Shown here piece by piece: positions 5,334 through 6,473 of a stretch of DNA of 6,473 nt. Source of the DNA: Desulfurococcales archaeon (GTDB lineage: Archaea; Thermoproteota; Thermoprotei_A; Sulfolobales; WANQ01); assembly GCA_027043985.1 (NCBI GenBank), contig JALUDQ010000014.1, positions 1 to 6,473 of the forward strand. Direction: 5' to 3'. Below the pieces are notes generated by a model, which saw nothing but the letters and a program-made list of their open reading frames with translations, was not told the DNA's origin and did no database searches. Every line of letters starts with the position of its first letter. The stretch's first letter is position 1. The translations under genes and the position numbers were made by a program.

Positions 5334-5744
5334 TTAAGCTCCCTTAGATTTTGTCAACTCGTTTAATTTCTCGATAAACTTTTTCTCGTCAACTATATAT
5401 CTTTCGTGCATTCCCTCGCCTATTACTATGTCACCCCATAGTGCTTGTACCTTGAAGACTAGTTTTTTACCATCACGTTTTACTAGTCTTGTCTTAACAG
5501 TTATCTTTGCTTCCTTTGGAGCGGGCTTCAAGTGTTTAACGTCTACTCTTATTCCAACCGTTGTATAGCCTTTGGGCAAGTATCTTTGTATGCACTCTAA
5601 GCTAGCGTGCTCCATAAAGGCTATCATAGAGGGTGTTGAGAGAACTTCTACTGTACCTGATCCTATATGTTTAGCCGTATGTTCTTCTCGAACCATATAT
5701 GTATAAGTGCATTCTAGGTCTTCGGGTATATTGAACTGGATCAT
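5334..5744 (-). CDS. FlK-like hotdog-fold thioesterase
   Basis: A 136-residue protein with the layout of the fluoroacetyl-CoA thioesterase (FlK) group of hotdog proteins, which hydrolyse acyl-CoA thioesters. ST37PSMIAFME45HAS carries the Thr and Glu, and GIRVDVKH71LKPAP carries the His, together the FlK Thr-Glu-His triad. The rest (KITVKTRLVKRDGKKLVFKVQALWGDIVIGEGMHERYIV) forms the expected antiparallel sheet. Length is typical of a single hotdog domain, and members act as dimers. It starts 4 nt after the Usp stop with a weak AAGGT, so it probably depends on coupling. Fluoroacetyl-CoA is an unlikely substrate in this organism. Removing a toxic or stalled acyl-CoA is a reasonable guess, unproven. 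Confidence 0.82.
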   Translation of the reverse strand: MIQFNIPEDLECTYTYMVREEHTAKHIGSGTVEVLSTPSMIAFMEHASLECIQRYLPKGYTTVGIRVDVKHLKPAPKEAKITVKTRLVKRDGKKLVFKVQALWGDIVIGEGMHERYIVDEKKFIEKLNELTKSKGA

Positions 5745-5748
5745 GTTT

Positions 5749-6174
5749 TTACCTTACTACTATTACTGTTGTCGGTGCATTTAATACTACTGATGTCGCT
5801 ACACTTCCTATGTTTAATTCCTCGCTTACGGTCATTCCTCTCGCTCCCAGTACTACTAGATCATATCCTCCATCAATTATTTCATCGAGTATTTCCTTGG
5901 AGATGCTAGAAGTATTATAGTCTACTTCTACTTCCTTAAAAGATACTGGAAGACCCTTATTCTCAACTCTTCTTCTAGCTTTATCCAAGATATTCTTACT
6001 TAACTTTGAGCTAGGGGTCTTTACATGTATTACCGTTATTTTCGAGCCGTATCTCTTAGCTAAATCTACTGCTAGGTCAAGTGCTTTTAGGCTACTCTCG
6101 CTTCCATCAATAGGCACTAATATTTTCCTGAAACGAAAACCTAGTTCGTAGGATGGTTCTAATGGATATGTCAT
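5749..6174 (-). CDS. Universal stress protein, UspA type with ATP-binding motif
   Basis: A 141-residue single Usp domain. It begins after a short lead with RKILVPIDGSESSLKALDLA (16-35), has the ITVIHV strand (46-51), and ends with the ATP-binding motif GARG-9x-GS (G110, G113, G123, S124) and the VVLNAPTTVIVVR strand. Because the G-2x-G-9x-G(S/T) pattern is intact, this should belong to the ATP-binding group. The 15-residue lead (MTYPLEPSYELGFRF) is slightly longer than usual, but there is no later ATG to use. The start overlaps the upstream stop as TAATG, and GGGAGG lies about 13 nt upstream inside the previous gene, showing translational coupling. Usp proteins are regulators or chaperone-like factors; the partner here is unknown, though co-transcription with a thioesterase suggests a link to acyl-CoA or energy state. 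Confidence 0.92.
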   Translation of the reverse strand: MTYPLEPSYELGFRFRKILVPIDGSESSLKALDLAVDLAKRYGSKITVIHVKTPSSKLSKNILDKARRRVENKGLPVSFKEVEVDYNTSSISKEILDEIIDGGYDLVVLGARGMTVSEELNIGSVATSVVLNAPTTVIVVR

Positions 6175-6473
6175 TAGTTTATCAGCCTCCCAGTTATTCC
6201 TAGGCTCTTATCGGTTTTATTTATAGCTTCTAACGGGTCTTCAACTAATCTCAGCATAGCTCTTATAGCATCTATGTTTTCTGGTACAACGATTGCTTCT
6301 TGGTGAACTGATTGTACTAGCATTAATTCTCTGCCATTAACTGTTATACTGTTTTCCCATACGAGGAGTTCATAGAAGTCGTTTCTCGGTCTCCCAAGAT
6401 CTCTTGCAAGCTCTACTAGCTCGGCAGTACTCTTCAATGAGAGCCTTAAGGAATCTACAAGTAGGATTCTCGA
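6174..6473 (-). CDS. Unrecognised protein, 5' end cut by window edge
   Basis: The frame has no stop up to the last base, giving 99 visible residues. A TTG at 6437 could begin an 87-residue protein, but it has no SD site, and the residues before it (SRILLVDSLRLS) continue the same helical pattern into STAELVELARDLGRP. I therefore think the true start lies beyond the window. Visible sequence: a helix, then a small sheet region (LLVWENSITVNGRELMLVQSVHQEAIVVPENID), then a helix (AIRAMLRLVEDPLEAI) and a short tail. No catalytic motif or metal site is obvious. Its stop overlaps the Usp start (TAATG), so it is upstream in the same operon. I do not recognise the family. Confidence 0.72.
   Translation of the reverse strand, partial: SRILLVDSLRLSLKSTAELVELARDLGRPRNDFYELLVWENSITVNGRELMLVQSVHQEAIVVPENIDAIRAMLRLVEDPLEAINKTDKSLGITGRLIN

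Noticed and set aside
6435..6437. TTG 6437 as start of the last gene
   Set aside because: No SD site and the frame stays open to the window end with protein-like sequence.

Overview
The window looks like chromosomal DNA of a hyperthermophilic crenarchaeote, most likely Desulfurococcales. The reasons are AT-rich coding sequence with heavy AGA/AGG and ATA use, TATA boxes about 40 nt upstream of start codons with short leaders, Shine-Dalgarno (SD) sites matching GGAGGTGAT, and archaeal families such as archaeal NOG1, the Rnl3-type ATP-dependent RNA ligase with its PIN-domain partner, and a Cas6-like protein. The genus cannot be fixed from sequence alone.

Left part (1-2745): the 3' part of a NOG1-like ribosome-assembly GTPase (+), cut by the window edge, converges with and overlaps by 9 nt a PIN-domain 'RNA ligase partner' gene (-). 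Divergent from that is an ATP-dependent RNA ligase (+). The 283-bp gap between the partner and ligase genes is not empty. It holds a GC-rich (about 58%, flanks about 31%) element with a C box, a D box, a closing 5-bp stem and a well-placed TATA box, which I read as a box C/D-type small RNA gene. This is notable because enzymes of this ligase family are known to circularise RNA and box C/D sRNAs are among known circular archaeal RNAs.

Middle (2758-3712): a three-gene minus-strand operon of extremely low-complexity proteins. They are a 101-residue W/G/P/Y/R-rich protein with 21 Trp and no acidic residue, a 71-residue Tyr-Pro repeat protein with a C-terminal helix, and a 120-residue Pro/Tyr/Gln-rich protein ending in a clean heptad coiled coil. 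The operon has its own TATA box, SD sites, a palindrome in the core promoter, and a short T-run just past the last stop codon. No function is known to me. It is the best candidate here for an undescribed system.

Next (3750-4949): a solo Cas6-family protein (-) with no CRISPR array in the window, and divergent from it a possible 56-residue CxxC microprotein (+).

Right (4956-6473): a tight minus-strand operon of at least four genes: an unrecognised protein cut by the window edge, a UspA-type ATP-binding universal stress protein, a FlK-like hotdog thioesterase, and a small single-pass membrane protein. Most genes left of 4700 concern RNA (ribosome assembly, RNA cleavage, RNA joining, guide RNA, crRNA processing), though no single operon links them.
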